NCBI RefSeq assembly: GCF_033115175.1
Contig: NC_084832.1
Location: 14,993,342 to 15,057,341, forward strand
Reading direction: 5' to 3'
Source of the DNA: Lepus europaeus
Lineage: Eukaryota > Chordata > Mammalia > Lagomorpha > Leporidae
DNA: 64,000 nt
The notes beneath the pieces are model-generated. The model was not told the origin of the DNA, ran no database searches, and saw nothing but the letters and a program-made list of their open reading frames with translations. Below, in pieces: positions 35,072 to 46,824 of this stretch. The position numbers and the translations under genes are program-made. Position 1 is the stretch's first letter. The number at the start of each line of letters is the position of its first letter.

Positions 35072-35364
35072 AGAAAACTCAAATTATTTTATTGCAAAAA
35101 ATAAAGGAAAGAAGGAGAGGGGATTAAGGAGGGAGGGAAGTACGGTTATCTTAGAGTTGTATCCGTGGAATATATGAAATATGTTCTCTTTTTATTCATA
35201 AAAAATTTTGAAAAGAAAAATAGATTGCTTTCTTGATTTAGAGCAGTGTGTTCTATTATTTTTACATAATGCATTTTCAATTATAAAACAAGTAATTGCT
35301 TAAATAATATTCATAAAATATAAAAAAGCATGAAGTTATCCGATGGTCAAGAGACAAGATACAT

Positions 35365-35685
35365 TGTATTTTCTTTAGCCTAGCAGTTGAGATGCTGATT
35401 GAGATGCCCAAGTTCATTATCAGACTGTGTGGATTTAATCTCTGACTCCGGCTCCTGACTTCAGCATTTTGCTGATGGATATCCTGAGAGGCAGTGGTGT
35501 TGACTCAAGTGACTGAGTTCCGTTCACTTACATGGAGACCCACATTCAATTCCTGACTCCTGGCGTGGGCCTGGCCTAGTCCCAACCATTGTAGGCATTT
35601 GGGGAGTGAACCAGCTTATAGGAGTGCTCTTCTGTTTCTTTCTCTCTTACTTTTTCTTACTCTCAAGTATTTCTTAACATTTGGA
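35365..35685 (+). mobile_element. Diverged C-type SINE, sense
   Basis: CCTAGCAGTTGAGATGCTGATTGAGATGCCC, CTGACTCCGGCTCCTGACTTCAG, ACATGGAGACCCACATTCAATTCCTGACTCCTGG, GGCATTTGGGGAGTGAACCAGC and TTTCTCTCTTAC follow the C-repeat order with heavy divergence; an older subfamily. Confidence 0.75.
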
Positions 35686-35689
35686 TTAT

Positions 35690-36220
35690 TTAATATATAC
35701 ATTCTTTTTTCTGCTCTGAGCAGTTACTATGCCATTTATAATTCTTTATTTACATAAATATATAGTTTAAAATATTCTCATGTGGATATATGAGAGCATA
35801 TCATATCATGTTTTACTTAATGGTTTCCCTGCTGAATGTTTAAGTTGTTATATATAATGCAACAGTTAATATATTCATTCTTATCCAGTTTCTTAGATGA
35901 GAGTCCTAGAAAGAGAATTACTTCACGAAAGGATAGAAACATGCTTGAAGCTCTGGGTAGGTATTGGTAAATTTTTCTCCAGTGATTTTGCAGTGTTTAA
36001 TACTCTAAGGGCCATCTCATGATATCATGACCCAGCAATGGGTACTATTGCAGAATGCATAGATTCATAATTTGACTTTGTTGCAAACTACTTGCTTTAT
36101 CAGGTTTAAGAAATAAACCTGGAACACATTTATCTAAAGTTCTATTGTCAAATAATACAGCAGATGAATGTGTGGTATCCATCATGCTAAGGGATGAAAT
36201 GATCTTTTCTAATTTTTTTT
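35690..36220. other. Unassigned AT-rich interval
   Basis: No gene or confident repeat recognised. Confidence 0.5.
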
Positions 36221-36221
36221 T

Positions 36222-37430
36222 CTTTTTTTTTTTAACTTTTATTTAATGAATGTAAATTTCCAGTGTACAGCTTATGGATTACAATGGCTTCCCCCTCCCA
36301 TAACTTCCCTCCCACCCACAACCCTCCCCTCTCCCGCTCCCTCTCCCCTTCCATTCACATCAAGATTCATTTTCAATTCTATTTATATACAGAAGATCAA
36401 TTTAGTATAAAGATTTCAACAGTTTGCACCCACATAGAAACACGAAGTGAAACATACTGTTTGAGTACTAGTTATAGCATTAAATCAAAATGTACAGCAC
36501 ATTAAGGACAGAGATCCCACATGAGGAACAAGTGCACAGTGACTCCTGTTGACCCAACAAATTGACACTCTAGTTTATGGTGCCAGTAACCACCCTAGGC
36601 TGTCGTCATGAGTTGCCAAGGCTATGGAAGCCTTCCAAGTTTTCCGACTCTGATCATATTTAGACAAGGTCATAAAAGACAGAGTGAGGATAGCAACCAA
36701 TAATCCTAAGAGTGGCATTTACCAGGTTTGAACAATTATACAGCATTAAGTGGGGAAGAGGACCATCAGTACACACAGGTTGGGAGTGGAGCCATTGGTG
36801 GTAGAGTAGAGGTTATGATTACAAAGGAATGAGGCCCAAGTACACCAGACAGGGTCTAGAACAAAGGACAGAGTCATTATTAGAGGAGCTAAGAAAGGTG
36901 CTGTCTAAGCTACAAGTAATTTTTCTGATTGAGAGGCAAATAGAACCTGATAGAAGGGGCTTGATAATAATCTGGTGGGCTTTAGGCCTTGTAAATTCAG
37001 AGGCCCAGACCTATCTATCTCTTCACATGGGGTATATCCTAAGGGAGGTGTGAACCTCCTAGGGGAAGGCACTCTGTTGACTTTCATTACTTGGCTGGCC
37101 TGGGAGGAGAGCTGGCCAGGTAAAGGCAGGGGGCATCTCTAACAAGAAATGTACAGTTCTGCCTGCAATGTTGCTGACCCTACTTGACCATCCCCTCAGC
37201 TGCAGTGGTCACTTTGGAAGCTGGGCTGAGTGAAGGGCTTTTCAGCTTAGAGCCAATAAGATCTGTGGCTCTGACCTGGGCATCCTTCGACTCCAGGGCA
37301 GGTCCATTTCCAGTGATCCAACTCTTGGCAGAGCTGCCAGGGCTCTTCACAAGCTGACTTCTGCTGAAGCCCAGGCTTACCACATTGAAAGCCACTGCAG
37401 TGGACTGGCCTGTTGGGTCTCCTTGAGGGC
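36222..37430 (-). mobile_element. L1 3' UTR, antisense (variant subfamily)
   Basis: Begins with poly(T) then CTTTTATTTAATGAATGTAAATTTCC...GCTTATGGATTACAATGGC, the reversed lagomorph L1 terminus. The terminal ~430 bp matches the other copies, but beyond GCTATGGAAGCCTTCC the sequence differs (AACAAGAAATGTACAGTTCTGCCTGCAATGTTGCTGACC, GCCAATAAGATCTGTGGCTCTG), so it belongs to another L1 subfamily. No intact ORF. Confidence 0.85.
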
Positions 37431-37755
37431 TTTTTTTGTTTGAAAGGCAGAGTTACAGAGAGGCAGAGGCAGAGGCAGAGAGAGAGAGAGAGAGGTGTCT
37501 TCCATCCACTGGTTCACTCCCCAGATGGCTTCAACAACTGGAGCTGTGCTGATCCTAGCCAAGAACTGGGAGCTGCTTCCAGGTCTCCTATGCAGGTACA
37601 GGGGCCTAAGGACCTGGGCCATCTTCTACTGCTTTCCCAGGCTGTAGCAGAGAGCTGGATCAGAAGTGGAGCAGCCAGGTCTCGAACTGGCATCCATATG
37701 GGATGCTGGCACTGCAGGTGGCGGCTGTACCAACTACTCCACAGCGCCAGCCCTG
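37431..37755 (-). mobile_element. CSINE, antisense
   Basis: TTTTTTTGTTTGAAAGGCAGAGTTACAG, (GGCAGA)n/(GA)n, CCATCCACTGGTTCACTCCCC, then reversed head CTCCACAGCGCCAGCCC. Sits at the 5' edge of the L1 fragment. Target-site duplication not clear. Confidence 0.92.
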
Positions 37756-38094
37756 TGTCCTAGTTTTAACTGCAACCTCATGATATATGTGTTATTATAC
37801 TTATCTTCTAGATGAAGAAATATATAACATTCTATTTATTTATTTTTCATTTGGGTTATCATTATTTTTATCAAACTTTTTAATATCAGGCACCCAAGAC
37901 ATTTACCACATACCTCTAACATTATTAAAATGATCTGCTCTCTTCCTTTGAATTTATTTTCCATATGAATTTTATAACCATTTTATCAATTCTCACAAAA
38001 TTGGCATTTCATTAAATTCAAGAAAAGTTAAATTTTCCCTGCCACATGATGTCAGGGAGTCTCTTAGGAACCATTCTTTGTTTTGTGGTTTCCT

Positions 38095-39960
38095 TCAACA
38101 TAGTTTTTTTGCCTCACTGTTAAGGTGTCTTTAAAAGCATTTTATTTCAGAATAGTTTTAAATTCACAATACAAAAAGTGTGCGGTGTTAATGCAGAGTT
38201 CCCATATACCCCTCACCCCATTTCTGCTACTGATATATTAGTTTCTTTGTCACAACTGATGAACCATACCCAACTTCCCCTATTTTGTTTTTTAATCCAG
38301 AGTGCTTATCCCGCCTTCCCCTTCCATCCTCCAGTAATCAACATGCTGTATTCAGATTGAGTTTTTGCATTTTTATTTTAGTTCCACATGTAAGATAGAA
38401 CACGTGGTATTTTTGTCTGGTTTATTTCACTCAACATAATGTTCTCCAGTTCCATTCATTTTTCTGCAAATGGAAGGATTTCATTGTTTTTTATAGATAA
38501 ATAATATTCCATTGCATGTGTTCACCATATTTTCTTTATTTATCTGATGATGGACACCTTGATTAATTCCAGATTCTGATTATTGTGAACACTGCTGTTA
38601 TAAATATGTTGGAGCACATATCTCTTTGAGACAATGAAGTCATGCCTTTTGTCTATATATCCATTAGCCGGACTGACAGATCATAAGGCAATTCCATTTC
38701 TAGATTTTAAAGAAATCTCACTACTGTTTTCATCAGTGGTTGCACTCATTTGCGTTCCCACAAACAGTATGTAAGAGTTGCCCTTTAGGGGAGAAAGATC
38801 CAACATGGGAAGTGGGATACACAGCAGACTCATAGAATGGCAGACATCCTAAACAACACTCTGGCCTCAGAATCAGCCCTTAAGGCATTCGGATCTGGCT
38901 GAAGAGCCCATGAGAGTATTGTAGGCATGGAAAGCCAAGATACCATGGAAAAGAAAAAAAAAAAAAAAGAAGAAGAAGACCTAAATGAAAGATCTCTGCG
39001 AGTGAGATCCCAATGGAAAGAACGGGGCCATCAAAGAAGGAGGTATCTTTCTCTGAAGGGAGGAGAGAACTTCCACTTTGACTATGACCCTATCGGAATA
39101 AGATCGAAGTCGGTGAATTCTAAAGTCTTCCATAGCCCTGGCAACTCATGACTAGAGCCTAGGGAGATTATTGACGCCATGAACAGGAGTGTCAAATTGT
39201 TAAGTCAGCAACAGGAGTCACTGTGTGCTTACATCCCATGTGGGATCTGTCCTTAATGTGTTGTCTAATGTGCAGTGATGCTATAACTAGTACTGAAACA
39301 GTATATTTATACTTTGTGTTTCTGCGTGGGTACAAACTGATGTGATCTTTACTAATTATATACTGAATCGATCTTCTGTATATAAAGATAATTGGAAATG
39401 AAAAAAAAACCCTGGTGTTAAATTGGAAATGGCATAGAAAATTAATTTTTTTAAAAAAATATTATGTAGGATCTCTGTCTTTAATGTGCTGTACACTCTT
39501 ATTTAATGCTATAACTAGTACTCCAAAAGTATTTTTTTTCACTTTGTGTTGCTATATGGGGGCAAACTGTTGAAATCGTTACTTAATGTATACTAAACTG
39601 ATCTTCTGTATATAAAGAGAATTGAAAATGAATCATGATGTGATTGGAAGGGGAGAGGAAGCGGGAAAGGGGAGGGCTGCAGGTGGGAGGGAAGTTATGG
39701 GAGGGGGAAACCATTGTAATCCATAAGCTGTACTTTGGAAATTTATATTCATTAAATAAAAGTTTAATAAACCCCCCAAAAAAAGAAAGAGTTGCCCTTT
39801 ATCCACAGCCTCGTCAGCATTTCTTACTCTGTCTTGTTGATTATAGTCATTCTGACAAGGGTGAGGTGATACTTCATGGTGGTTTTGATTTACATTTTTG
39901 CTTGTTTCCCTGTTTTTCAATAATGAATGGCATTTTGTTTCTGATCTTATGAATGACTAT
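38095..39960 (-). mobile_element. Older L1 3' end, antisense, split by a younger L1
   Basis: TTTATTTCACTCAACATAATGTTCTCCAGTTCCATTC, ATTGTTTTTTATAGATAAATAATATTCCATTG and CATTTGCGTTCCCACAAACAGTATGTAAGAG are the reverse complement of the L1 ORF2 end and 3' UTR. The reading resumes after the insertion with CCACAGCCTCGTCAGCATTTCTTACTCTG and TCATTCTGACAAGGGTGAGGTGATAC. ORF2 is decayed. Confidence 0.88.
38788..39786 (+). mobile_element. Young lagomorph L1 3' UTR inserted into the older L1
   Basis: 5'-truncated copy starting GGGGAGAAAGATCCAACATGGG and ending TTCATTAAATAAAAGTTTAATAAACCCCCC plus A-rich tail. Exact target-site duplication AAGAGTTGCCCTTTA at 38773-38787 and 39787-39801. Holds two internal ~166-bp direct repeats (about 39236-39401 and 39465-39632) and an A/GAA tract at 38946-38978. 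Confidence 0.96.
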
Positions 39961-40437
39961 TATTAGCACTGATGTGTGTGTGTTTTCTTTTTTTACTTAT
40001 GATAGTCTTCTCAGCGATCTTTTGTTTTCCAGGTAGACAGCATAATCTGCAATTTTTTTTCCTTAAATTTCTACTATTTGTTATCTCTGAGACTTATTTA
40101 CTGTCTCATTGAATCAAATAAAACTTTAAGAACAGTATTACATATGGTTATAGTCATAGGACATCACATTTTGTCCCTTACCATAATGGTATTATTCCTT
40201 GTATTTGGCATTGAAATTAGTGTTTCTCTCTCTCTTTCTCTCTCTCTTTTTCTCTCTCTCTCTCTCTGTGTGTGTGTGTTTGTGCATTCTATAGTAACAT
40301 ATAAGGAGAATGCCATCAGTGGAAATTTCACCTTCACTTGGCACTTTGTCGTTTTTAATTTTCAGTATTGTCATGGACAGTTCAATGGGAGAATTACAAC
40401 AGGTATGTGGTTCCCGAAACTTGCTGCTGTTGTAACT
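39961..40437. repeat. Spacer with (TC)n(TG)n microsatellite
   Basis: A TC-rich run (about 40224-40266) followed by (TG)n (40267-40283). The rest is unassigned AT-rich sequence. The 130-codon open frame spanning it is repeat-derived. Confidence 0.85.
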
Positions 40438-40451
40438 GAAATCAAATACAG

Positions 40452-40723
40452 GGCCGGTGCCATGGCTTAACAGGCTAATCCTCTGCCTTGCGGCGCTGAC
40501 ACACTGGGTTGTAGTCCCGGTCGGGGCGCCGGATTCTATCCCGGTTGCCCCTCTTCCAGGCCAGCTCTCCGCTATGGCCCGGGAAGGCAGTGGAGGATGG
40601 CCCAAGTTCTTGGGCCCTGCACCCGCATGGGAGACCAGGAGAAGCACCTGGCTCCTGACTTCGGATCAGCATGATGTGCTGGCTGCAGCGGCCATTGGAG
40701 GGTGAACCAACGGCAAAAGGAAG

Positions 40724-40756
<33 letters not shown>

Positions 40757-40795
40757 CACTCTGCCTGTCAAAAAAAAAAAAAAAAGAAAAGAAAA
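40452..40795 (+). mobile_element. CSINE, sense
   Basis: GGCCGGTGCCATGGCTTAAC head, low-divergence body, (CT)n, poly(A) then (GAAAA)n. Exact target-site duplication GAAATCAAATACAG at 40438-40451 and 40796-40809. Confidence 0.97.
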
Positions 40796-40809
40796 GAAAT
40801 CAAATACAG

Positions 40810-41280
40810 AAATTTTAGAAAGATTTTCTACAAATGGTGCAATATATTCTTGCCTAATTAACTTTAAGATCAATCCATTTCCCTAAGCATCTCAGTCTTC
40901 TGAGGTAAGGTTATAATTGACTTTTCCTAATTAGATTTATCTGATATGCCATTATTTTCCATTATACATGCTATTTCTACCTCCCACTAGAATTCAGCTT
41001 TCTATCCCAAGACTACCGAAAGTCAAACTTGGAGTTAATAACGAACAAACTTCTTAACTGAAAATCTGCCACCACTTCTACTAGAACCCATTGATGCCTA
41101 CTGTGGAGCAAGAGGCCTTGGTTCTGGCTGGTTTGATATCCTGAACTCTTGTTCCTCAGGCTTAAATAATATAATGTTTAATTCTACCCACTGGACTTTG
41201 AAGAACTGTAGTTTTCTAAGGTTAAAAGTGTGGATCTGTCATTATACAGTTGTCAAAATCCATAGAGTGTACAACACTAA
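40810..41280. other. Unassigned interval
   Basis: No gene or confident repeat recognised. Confidence 0.5.
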
Positions 41281-41284
41281 GAAT

Positions 41285-41490
41285 AAATTGCTGGTTCATT
41301 TCCCATAGTACCCGGGAGGTTAGAATTCAATCCAGGTTTTCCTTATGGGTGGCAGGAACTCAAACATTTGAGCCATCACTGCTGCCTCCCAGGGTCTGCA
41401 TTAGCAAGAAAGTGGAATCTGTAGTTGGATCTGGGGGCCAAACCAAGGTGCTTTCTTAACCAGCAGGCTAAAAGCCCACCTCAGTGCAGG
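41285..41490 (-). mobile_element. Diverged C-type SINE fragment, antisense
   Basis: TTGCTGGTTCATTTCCCATAG, CAGGAACTCAAACATTTGAGCCATCACTGCTGCCTCCCAGGGTCTGCATTAGCAAGAAAGTGGAATC and AACCAAGGTGC...CTTAACCAGCAGGCTAAAAGCCC fit the reversed body of an old C-type SINE. Confidence 0.65.
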
Positions 41491-41748
41491 TTTATTAATG
41501 ATAACAAATGCACTGGTTTTGGTGCAGGATGTTGACGGTGGGGGAGACTGTGGGTTTGCAGGCCGAGGAGTGTGGGAACTCTATGGCTTTTTTCTGTGAA
41601 CCACAAACTTCTCTGAAAAGTAAAGTCTGTTTAATAATGTATATAGCTAAGTAGCCCCCAAACACGGTCCTCATGTTAGATGGTCTGCATCTTCCCAGAG
41701 GAAATCCTTGTCCTATTTGTCAGAATAAGGCAAGGGAGCTAATTTTTC

Positions 41749-42086
41749 TTTTCTTTTTTTCTTTTTCTTTTTTTAAGATTTATTTATTTATTTGAGAGGC
41801 AGAGTCACAGACAGAAAGAGGGAGAGACAAAGAGGGTCTTCCATCCACTGGCTCACTCCCCAAATGGCTCTAACAGCCAAAATTGGGCCGATCCAAAGCT
41901 AGGAGCCTCTTCCGGGCTTCCCACATGGATGCAGAGGCCCAAGCACTATGGCCATCTTCCAGTGCTTTCCCAGGCCATAAGTGGGAGCTGGATCAGAGGA
42001 GGAGCTGCCGGGACACAAACCGGCGCCCATATGGGATGCTGGCATCACAGGTGGAGGGTTAACCTATTATGCCACAGTGCTGGCCC
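41749..42086 (-). mobile_element. CSINE, antisense
   Basis: T-rich tail, AAGATTTATTTATTTATTTGAGAGGCAGAGTCACAG, reversed body and head GCCACAGTGCTGGCCC. Imperfect 18-bp target-site duplication, CAAGGGAGCTAATTTTTC at 41731-41748 and CAAGAGGGCTAATTTTTC at 42087-42104. Confidence 0.95.
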
Positions 42087-42276
42087 CAAGAGGGCTAATT
42101 TTTCAGGACTGCTCTCTTCTCCTTAGTCTTTTGCCCCCCCCCTTTTATTTCCTCTTTTATTCTCATAGTTTCATTCTATGCCATCCTTTGTACATGAGAT
42201 GTGATAAGCATGTGCTGTCAAATAATGGTGACATTAAATTTGGTACTGCAAGTCCCTTCTTCATTCTCCACATTTC

Positions 42277-42597
42277 TTAAAATTTATTTTTATTTATTTG
42301 AAAGGCAGAATTACAGAGAGAGAGGGAAAGATAGAATCTTCCATCTGCTTGTTTACCCCCCAAATGGATGCAAAAGCCGGGATTGGTCCGGCAACTTAAG
42401 CCAGGAGCCAGGAGCTTCATCTGGATCTCCCACGTGGGTGTAGGTTCCCAAGAACTTGGGCCATCTTTCGTGCTTTCCCAGGCACATTAACAGGGAGCTG
42501 GATTGAAAGTGGAACAGTCAGGACTGGAACTGGTGCCCATATGGGATGCCAGTGTTGCTGGTGGTGGCTTGACCTGTTATGTTGCAATGCTGACCCC
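42277..42597 (-). mobile_element. CSINE, antisense
   Basis: TTAAAATTTATTTTTATTTATTTGAAAGGCAGAATTACAG, reversed body, head TGCAATGCTGACCCC. Exact target-site duplication CATTCTCCACATTTC at 42262-42276 and 42598-42612. Confidence 0.95.
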
Positions 42598-42612
42598 CAT
42601 TCTCCACATTTC

Positions 42613-43380
42613 AAAAAGTTCTCTGAACAACAATTCACGCTGTCACTGTGCCTGGGATATGAAACAAAAACCGTCGTCTTTCTGGAACGCTCTAAACTGA
42701 ATAGTTCAAAATCTGCCCTTCGTGGGAAAGGCAGAGAACTATTCTGTGAAAACTAAGATTGGCAAGAATGAGGGGACCACAAGACTAACAACAGAACGGT
42801 CCCCACTTGGTAGTTGATGGCATCATTTGCTACATCACAGTGTGTCCTGTGTAGATCCATGGGACATCTGGAGAAATCTCCAAAGTTGGCTATTTGGTCT
42901 CAAGGATGCTAAATAGTTTTGATTTCCTCTTGGCTTTGGCTGCCAGGGAACTCAGAATCAAGTATGACCAGGTCAGCTTTCAAACATAAAGGATCATTAG
43001 CTTGCATTGCGAGTAGCTTTTGCCTCCCTGAGGGTTTATGTCCTACTGTTTTCTCCTACAGTGTGCCCTTGCCCTTATCTCCTAGTCAATTTATGTGGTA
43101 TGCATTTTTTGTAAGTGGCCCCCACCGCAGATATTGAAGAGAGACTATCTTGACATGACATTTCAGTTAGCATGAGTGTCTCTGGCATTGCTGACGTTTG
43201 TTGGCCAGTTAAACCACATGCTCTCTTCCCTCTACCATTTGGCACATGCCTGGATCATACAAGCTCAGGAATCGCAGCACCAATGCAAATTTCGGTTTAA
43301 CTGAGACATAATTGGGAATCAAATTAGTCAGAAAAGCACATGAATACCCAAGATAACAGAAAATGTCTTTTGTATTAAAA
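42613..43380. other. Unassigned interval
   Basis: No gene or confident repeat recognised. Confidence 0.5.
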
Positions 43381-43388
43381 GTATTATT

Positions 43389-43716
43389 TTGGGGGCTGGC
43401 ACTGTGGCATAGCAGGTAAAGCCGCCGCCTGCAGTGCCAGTATCCCATATGGGCACTGGTTTGAGTCCCAGCTGCTCCACTTCCAATCTGGTTCTCTGTT
43501 GTGGCCTGGGAAAACAGTAGAAGATGGCCTGAGTCCTCGGGCCCCTGCACCTGCGTGGGGACCCAGAGGAAGCTCCTGGCTCCTGGCTTCTGATTGGCAC
43601 AGCTCCGGCCGTTGCAGCCAATTGGGGAGTGAAGCACCAGATGGAAGACCTCTCTCTCTTTGCCTCTCCTTCCCTCTCTGTGTAACTCTTTCAAATAAAT
43701 AAATCTTTAAAAAAAG
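43389..43716 (+). mobile_element. CSINE, sense
   Basis: GGGGGCTGGCACTGTGGCATAGCAGG head to TTTCAAATAAATAAATCTTTAAAAAAA. Short target-site duplication GTATTATT at 43381-43388 and 43717-43724. Confidence 0.93.
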
Positions 43717-43725
43717 GTATTATTA

Positions 43726-43849
43726 TGGCCGGCGCTGCGGCTCACTAGGCTAATCCTCCGCCTTGCGGCGCCGGCACACCGGGTTCTAGTCCCGGTCGGG
43801 GCACCGATCCTGTCCCGGTTGCCCCTTTTCCAGGCCAGCTCTCTGCTAT
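43726..43849 (+). mobile_element. 5' half of a CSINE, cut off and joined to L1
   Basis: GGCCGGCGCTGCGGCTCACTAGGC through CAGCTCTCTGCTATG, then an abrupt change to L1 3' UTR. The normal continuation GGCCCGGGAAGG, (CT)n and tail are missing. It abuts the preceding CSINE. The loss is at the 3' end, unlike usual 5' truncation. Confidence 0.93.
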
Positions 43850-44865
43850 GTGCCCCCACATAGCAACACAAAGTGAAAAAATACTGTTGGAGTACTAGTT
43901 ATAGCATTAAATAACAGTGTACACACATTAATGACAGAGATCCTGCATGATTTTTTTTTTTTAAATGATTACTTTTCTATGTAATTTCCAATTTAACACC
44001 AAGGTTTTGTTTTTTTTGTTTTTTTTTCATTTTCAATTATCTTTATATACAGGAGATCAATTCAGTATATACTAAGTAAAGATTTCATCAGTTTGCACCC
44101 ACACAGAAACAAAAAGTGTAAAAATACTGTTTCAGTACTAGTTATAGCATTACTTCACATTGGACAACACATTAAGGACAGATCCCACATGGGACGTAGG
44201 TACACAGTGACTCCTGATGTTGATTTAACAATTTAACACTCTTGTTTATGGCATCAGTAATCTCCTTAGGCTCTAGTCATGAGCTGCCGAGGCTATGGAA
44301 GGCTTTAGGGTTCGCCGACTTCGATCTTATTCTGACAGGGTCATAGTCAAAGTGGAAGTTCTCTCCTCCCTTCAGAGAAAGGTACCTCCTACCTTTATGG
44401 CCCCGTTCTTTCCACTGGGATCACACTCACTGAGATCCTCATTTAGGTCTTCTTCTTTTTTTTTTCCCCCAGAGTGCCTTGGCTTTCCATGCCTAAAATA
44501 CTCTCATAGGCTCTTGAGCCAGATCCGAATGCCTTAAGGGCTGATTCTGAGGCCAGAGTGCTATTTAGGACATCTGCTATTCTATGAGTCTACTGTGTCT
44601 CCCCCTTCCCATGTTGGATACTTCTCTCCCTTTTTGATTCTATCAGTTAGTATTAGCAGACATTAGTCTTGTTTGTGTATACAAAAGGTGTTGGTTTTTG
44701 TGCATTGATTTTATATCCTGCTACTTTGCCAAACTCTTCTATGAGTTCCAATAGTCTCTTAGTAGAGTTCTTTGGGTCCCCTAAATAAAGAATCATATCG
44801 TCTGCAAAGAGAGATAGTTTGAGTTCTTCCTTCCCGATTTGTATCCCTTTTTTCACTACTTACAT
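43850..44865 (-). mobile_element. L1, antisense: 3' UTR joined directly to an ORF2 RT fragment
   Basis: 43850-44665 is the reversed lagomorph L1 3' UTR, including both internal repeats. 44665-44860 encodes an intact RT stretch on the minus strand with [19 protein letters not shown], carrying the catalytic YADD-type FADD box, then FVYTNK. The C-terminal part of ORF2 between them is absent, and the join lies within ACACAAACAA. The 3' terminus of the element is missing at the CSINE junction and the 5' side is truncated near 44862. Confidence 0.9.
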
Positions 44866-46820
44866 TTCAACAGAACTGAGGTAAGATAGTTGCTGAAGCC
44901 GTTATGTGCACTGAAATGATTTGTTCATTGCTTTCCCAGTCAGCAGAGTGAATGTGGATTTCTTCAGTGAGCACTGGTGCAGGTCCAGATTGAGTGTCCT
45001 CAAGGATGAAGAAGTGGCAGACAATGGAAGACATGCCTGCTACCTGCTTTTTCCCTCTTCCCTGGGTCACTAGTGAATAAACTCATTGGGGCCTTTGGCT
45101 CTGAGGTGAAACCTACCTATTCTCAAGATTCCCCAGGTTCCTCAGTTCCCCTCTGCAGACCTGCTGGCAATTGCTAGGCCAGGCCCTAACCAGAGAAGCG
45201 CAGCCCTCTGTTGGGAAGACAGACTCTGGGCAGCCAGCTACTACAGGTAGATCCATATGACAATGGAAATCCAAAGGTAAGAAGACTGTGTTGATCTTAT
45301 GATAATTTATACCCTCACAATGACTCTTCTTCAAAGCCCCCCCAAAATTTTTTTGATAAAAAGTAAAGAAAAACAGAAAAGAAAGTTGAAATTTCCTATC
45401 ATCTCTCCCATGGCCCTATTACAATTACAGGGGAAAAAATAAAAGGCATGATCAACAAAAAATCACAAAATAGAACAGGCTATAGCCAGGGATAAGGTAA
45501 GGATCTGTTTAGCAGAGGAGAAGTCTGCTGATTATGAGAAAGGACACAGATGAAAGGAGAGCCCAAAGGATGTGGAACTCTGGAGATGGAGGCACATGAC
45601 AGGAGACAGAGGCTGCACAGGCACACTGAGTGTGTTGAAAATCTCCGTCCAGGAATCCAGGAACAGGCAATAGAGCAGCCTTCCACCCCACCCCAACAGG
45701 CAGCAGGTAGCTTACTTCTGGCCCTCTCCTGATGATGGAGCCAGAGTCAAGAGTTTGAAAAGATAACAATTATGTGAGATTGAAGGAGGCCCTCCCTGAT
45801 GGCTCAGGTGAGTAAACACAATGGAGTTCTAGGTAATTCACAGGCCCCCTGCTGGATCTGCATTCCAGTGTGTTTTCTTGGAAACAAACTTTTGGACTAA
45901 GTTCATTCATTCACTTAGCAAAAACAAAACAATGACCAAAAAAAAAAAAAAAAAAAAAAGCAATGCATTAAATACTCCATTTATAGGTTTATCTTGTTTT
46001 ATTGGTCATTAAGGACAGTGCATTCTGTATAGCAAATGATTAGATGTTTTTAATTTGTTAACTATCAAGATCCATAACACTCTAAGACTGAAACAGAAAT
46101 AAAGACAAGGAGTTTGTGATATAGTAATTGTAGTTTGAGCTTCTTTCAGATAGGGAACTAATGATAAAGGAATTTAAAGAAATTAAATGATAACTAATGA
46201 AATCATTTAATGCAAATGGAACTCCTGTAACGTGGTTCTCACAGAAAATAATGATAAGTTGGACACCACATGTCTTACTCAGTCCAGTAGCAATTTCCTG
46301 CCATTGTCTATTTATGACACTACCATGTAATCTTCCACTGTTGAGTTCCTCTGGCCTACCTAGGAATGGATTCCACCCCTATCTTGTCAAAAACTTTTCT
46401 GGTGAAAGTCATCACACCACTATCCCTTTATGTTAACTACTAGGTACTTTTCTCAGGGTCAGTATAACTCCCCATTTATCCCATTCATTAAGCAGCCAGG
46501 ATAGCTCTACAGCATGGATCACATTGACAACATGCTTCACCTTGGAATTCTCCTAGACAGGAGTTTCCTTAGCACTTCCTCTATCCTCCCCTTCTCACCT
46601 CCATTCCACCTCTCCAGCGGTTTCCCTTGCAGTCTGCTTTGGTGCTGGCCCTCCTGGTTCCCAGATCTCAGTCTGTCTCTCCATCCACTTCTGTAACTTT
46701 GTCCCAGCCTACGTCCTGATAGCACACAGATACGGATCTAAGTTGGGGCTACATTCTTCTGCTACACCCCTGGCTTGATGGCTTGGTCATCTCCTCCTGA
46801 AGCACATGGGAGCCAGTGTG
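44866..46820. other. Unassigned interval with A tract
   Basis: A run of about 23 A at 45937-45959 may be the tail of an unrecognised retroelement. No supported gene in the rest. Confidence 0.5.
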
Positions 46821-46824
46821 GTGT

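Larger units (their letters stand above)
32300..35210 (+). mobile_element. L1 ORF2 (RT domain part to 3' end), sense, with three CSINEs
   Basis: At 32403-32560 the frame reads GGPKDSTNRLLELLKAGYK...SIAFVYTS, which is L1 reverse transcriptase just after the FADD box. The FADD box itself has decayed. Then [20 protein letters not shown] at 33054, the ORF2 tail near 33700-34500 (ACCATATGACCCAGCCATCC), a short (TA)n at 34517-34538 and the 3' UTR to about 35210. Multiple stops make it non-functional. CSINEs lie at 32700-33030, 33196-33495 and 34875-35071. Confidence 0.9.

Noticed and set aside
40078..40470. 130-codon frame with Leu/Ser repeats
   Set aside because: Driven by the (TC)n(TG)n microsatellite.
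44653..44856. Clean 67-codon frame with FADD motif, candidate reverse-transcriptase gene
   Set aside because: It is a fragment of L1 ORF2 inside a truncated element, not an independent gene.
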